This document shows, in pieces, positions 62,958 through 64,000 of a stretch of DNA of 64,000 nucleotides. Numbering within the stretch: the first letter of the stretch is position 1; the number at the start of each line of letters is the position of its first letter. Source of the DNA: Salinicola lusitanus (GTDB lineage Bacteria; Pseudomonadota; Gammaproteobacteria; Pseudomonadales; Halomonadaceae); assembly GCF_003206045.1 (NCBI RefSeq), contig NZ_PZJM01000006.1:304781-368780 (forward strand), given 5' to 3'. The position numbers and the translations under genes are program-made. The notes beneath the pieces are model-generated. The model saw only the letters and a list, made by a program, of their open reading frames with translations, was not told the DNA's origin and searched no databases.

Positions 62958-62975
62958 TTCAGACGAGCGTTTGAA
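62958..62975. promoter_or_regulatory. PsrA/FadR-like palindromic operator upstream of fadE
   Basis: TTCAGACGAGCGTTTGAA is an 18-bp near-palindrome (14 of 18 positions symmetric), similar to the (C/G)AAAC-N4-GTTT(C/G) pattern recognised by PsrA, the TetR-family fatty acid regulator of Pseudomonas. It is 30 bp before the fadE ATG. Regulation by fatty acids is inferred. Confidence 0.5.
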
Positions 62976-63043
62976 TTTGGTTTTCAGACTAGCGGATCGC
63001 ACGGCGGCTGACTAGGCCGGCGTGCTTATCCTTTGGGCTAGAG

Positions 63044-63078
63044 CCACGAGCCACGAGCCACGAGCCACGAGCCACGAG
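63044..63078. repeat. Tandem heptamer repeat, five copies of CCACGAG
   Basis: Five exact head-to-tail copies of a 7-bp unit lie in the 218-bp noncoding gap between the RND gene end and fadE. A degraded sixth unit CTACGAG follows at about 63084. The unit and length resemble the AGGGAAG tract at 43851 in design but not in sequence. Confidence 0.9.
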
Positions 63079-63146
63079 ACGAGCTACGAGAAGGGCTCGC
63101 GGGCCGGAGCCCCTTCGATGGCGCCCCGAAGCCCGAAGCCCGAGGC

Positions 63147-64000
63147 TCACGCTTCGCTGGCACGCTCCGAGCCGATCTGGCTTGGCCGCAGTCGGCGATG
63201 AAGCCTGTCGAGGTAAAGATAGACCACCGGGGTGGTGTAGAGCGTCAGGATCTGGCTGACGATCAGTCCGCCGATGATGGTGATCCCCAGTGGCGCGCGC
63301 AGGCCGGCATTCTCGTCGGTGCCGAGCAGCAGCGGCAGGGCGCCGAGCAGCGCGGCGAGGGTGGTCATCATGATCGGCCGGAAGCGGACCAGCGCGGCGT
63401 GGCGAATCGCCTCCTGGGGCGTCATGCCCTGGTCGCGTTCGCAGACGACGGCAAAGTCCACCAGCATGATCGCGTTCTTCTTGACCACGCCGATCAGCAG
63501 GATGATGCCGATCAGCGCGATCAGGGTGAACGGCGTGTCCAGCGCCATCAGCGCCAGCAGCGCGCCGACCCCGGCGGAGGGCAGCGTCGACAGGATGGTC
63601 AACGGGTGGATGTAGCTCTCGTAGAGAATGCCCAGTACCAGATAGACCGTCACCAGGGCAGCGAGGATCAGCCACGGCATCGCTTCGATACCGCTCTGGA
63701 AGGTGCCGGCGCTGCCCTCGAAGTCGACCTGGAGGGCCGTGGGCGGGTGCAGCGCATCGACGGCCTGGCGAATGCGCGCGGTCGCTTCTCCCAGTGACAC
63801 GCCCTCCTCCAGGTTGAACGAGACCGTCGAGGCGGCGAACTGGCCCTGGTGGTTGACCGTCACCGGGGTGGTGCTGCGCTCGACATGGCTGAACGCCGAG
63901 ATCGGGATCATCTCGCCATCGCTGGCGCTGACATGGAGGTCGCCGATGGCATCGGGAGCCTGGCGGTAGGGGGCTTCCACCTCCATCACCACGTAGCGCT
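63147..64000 (-). CDS. RND efflux transporter (MdtB/MdtC-like), C-terminal part
   Basis: About 284 residues of an inner-membrane RND pump are visible; the gene continues beyond the window. PISAFSHVERSTTPVTVNHQG and the membrane stretch VYLVLGILYESYIHPLTILSTLPSAGVGALLAL are characteristic of the MdtABC branch. GVVKKNAIMLVDFA and RFRPIMMTTLAALLGALPL follow. The protein ends in a short Arg-rich tail. The 5' end and its partner genes lie outside, so its substrate spectrum cannot be judged. Confidence 0.92.
   Translation of the reverse strand, partial: RYVVMEVEAPYRQAPDAIGDLHVSASDGEMIPISAFSHVERSTTPVTVNHQGQFAASTVSFNLEEGVSLGEATARIRQAVDALHPPTALQVDFEGSAGTFQSGIEAMPWLILAALVTVYLVLGILYESYIHPLTILSTLPSAGVGALLALMALDTPFTLIALIGIILLIGVVKKNAIMLVDFAVVCERDQGMTPQEAIRHAALVRFRPIMMTTLAALLGALPLLLGTDENAGLRAPLGITIIGGLIVSQILTLYTTPVVYLYLDRLHRRLRPSQIGSERASEA

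Noticed and set aside
60571-63015. 814-codon plus-strand frame over fadE
   Set aside because: Antisense shadow of FadE, with a composition typical of reversed coding DNA.

Overview
The window is 64 kb of GC-rich, densely packed gammaproteobacterial chromosome. The trpF-trpB-trpA-accD-folC-dedD-cvpA-purF-metZ order is the one known from Pseudomonas and its relatives. Together with KtrAB potassium uptake, a sodium-coupled NSS transporter, an argP/lysE pair and overall protein style, it points to a halophilic member of the Halomonadaceae (Halomonas/Salinicola type). That genus-level placement is inference. I saw no tRNA, rRNA, CRISPR array, insertion sequence or prophage.

Layout. 1-8.9 kb: conserved trp/acc/fol/pur/met housekeeping block closed by a clear intrinsic terminator. 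9-16 kb: cytochrome b561 with a YceI protein, a flavoprotein, two aldo/keto reductases, an EF-hand protein, and a phhB-phhC-like pair without phhA. 16.0-23.3 kb: a tightly coupled three-gene operon that looks like a divergent MksF-MksE-MksB/Jet condensin (kleisin, KITE-like protein and a 1638-residue SMC-like ATPase with unusual Walker motifs) and no linked nuclease gene. 23.4-33.5 kb: cfa, a thiamine-binding-type protein, argP/lysE, ktrAB, an NSS transporter, a SIMPL protein and btuF. 33.5-34.5 kb: btuR/cobO and a small winged-helix protein.

34.6-42.6 kb looks like an envelope-modification block. It has a UDP-glucuronate 4-epimerase-like gene, two ArnT-like GT39 glycosyltransferases, a LABN-domain membrane protein, a GT2 polyprenyl-phosphate glycosyltransferase and a PmrAB/QseBC-like two-component system. 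PmrA-box-like direct repeats lie in front of both glycosyltransferase transcription units and the regulator. A plausible reading is regulated addition of galacturonic acid, or a related sugar, to lipid A.

42.7-56 kb: a PA0069-type radical SAM gene, then btuB behind a well-formed cobalamin riboswitch, a MotA/MotB-like stator pair and a GDPD. After that comes an iron island: Fur box, TonB receptor, binding protein, two FecCD permeases, ATPase and FhuF-like reductase, with the transporter genes overlapping. 56-64 kb: an unrecognised small protein, quinone oxidoreductase, an SLC13/RCK transporter, an RlpA-like lipoprotein, fadE with a PsrA-like operator, and the 3' part of an RND efflux pump gene that runs off the window.

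Most convergent gene pairs are separated by strong hairpins. Two unrelated 7-bp tandem repeat tracts lie in intergenic DNA. Start codons were chosen from ribosome-binding sites and family lengths, so several differ from the longest open frame.
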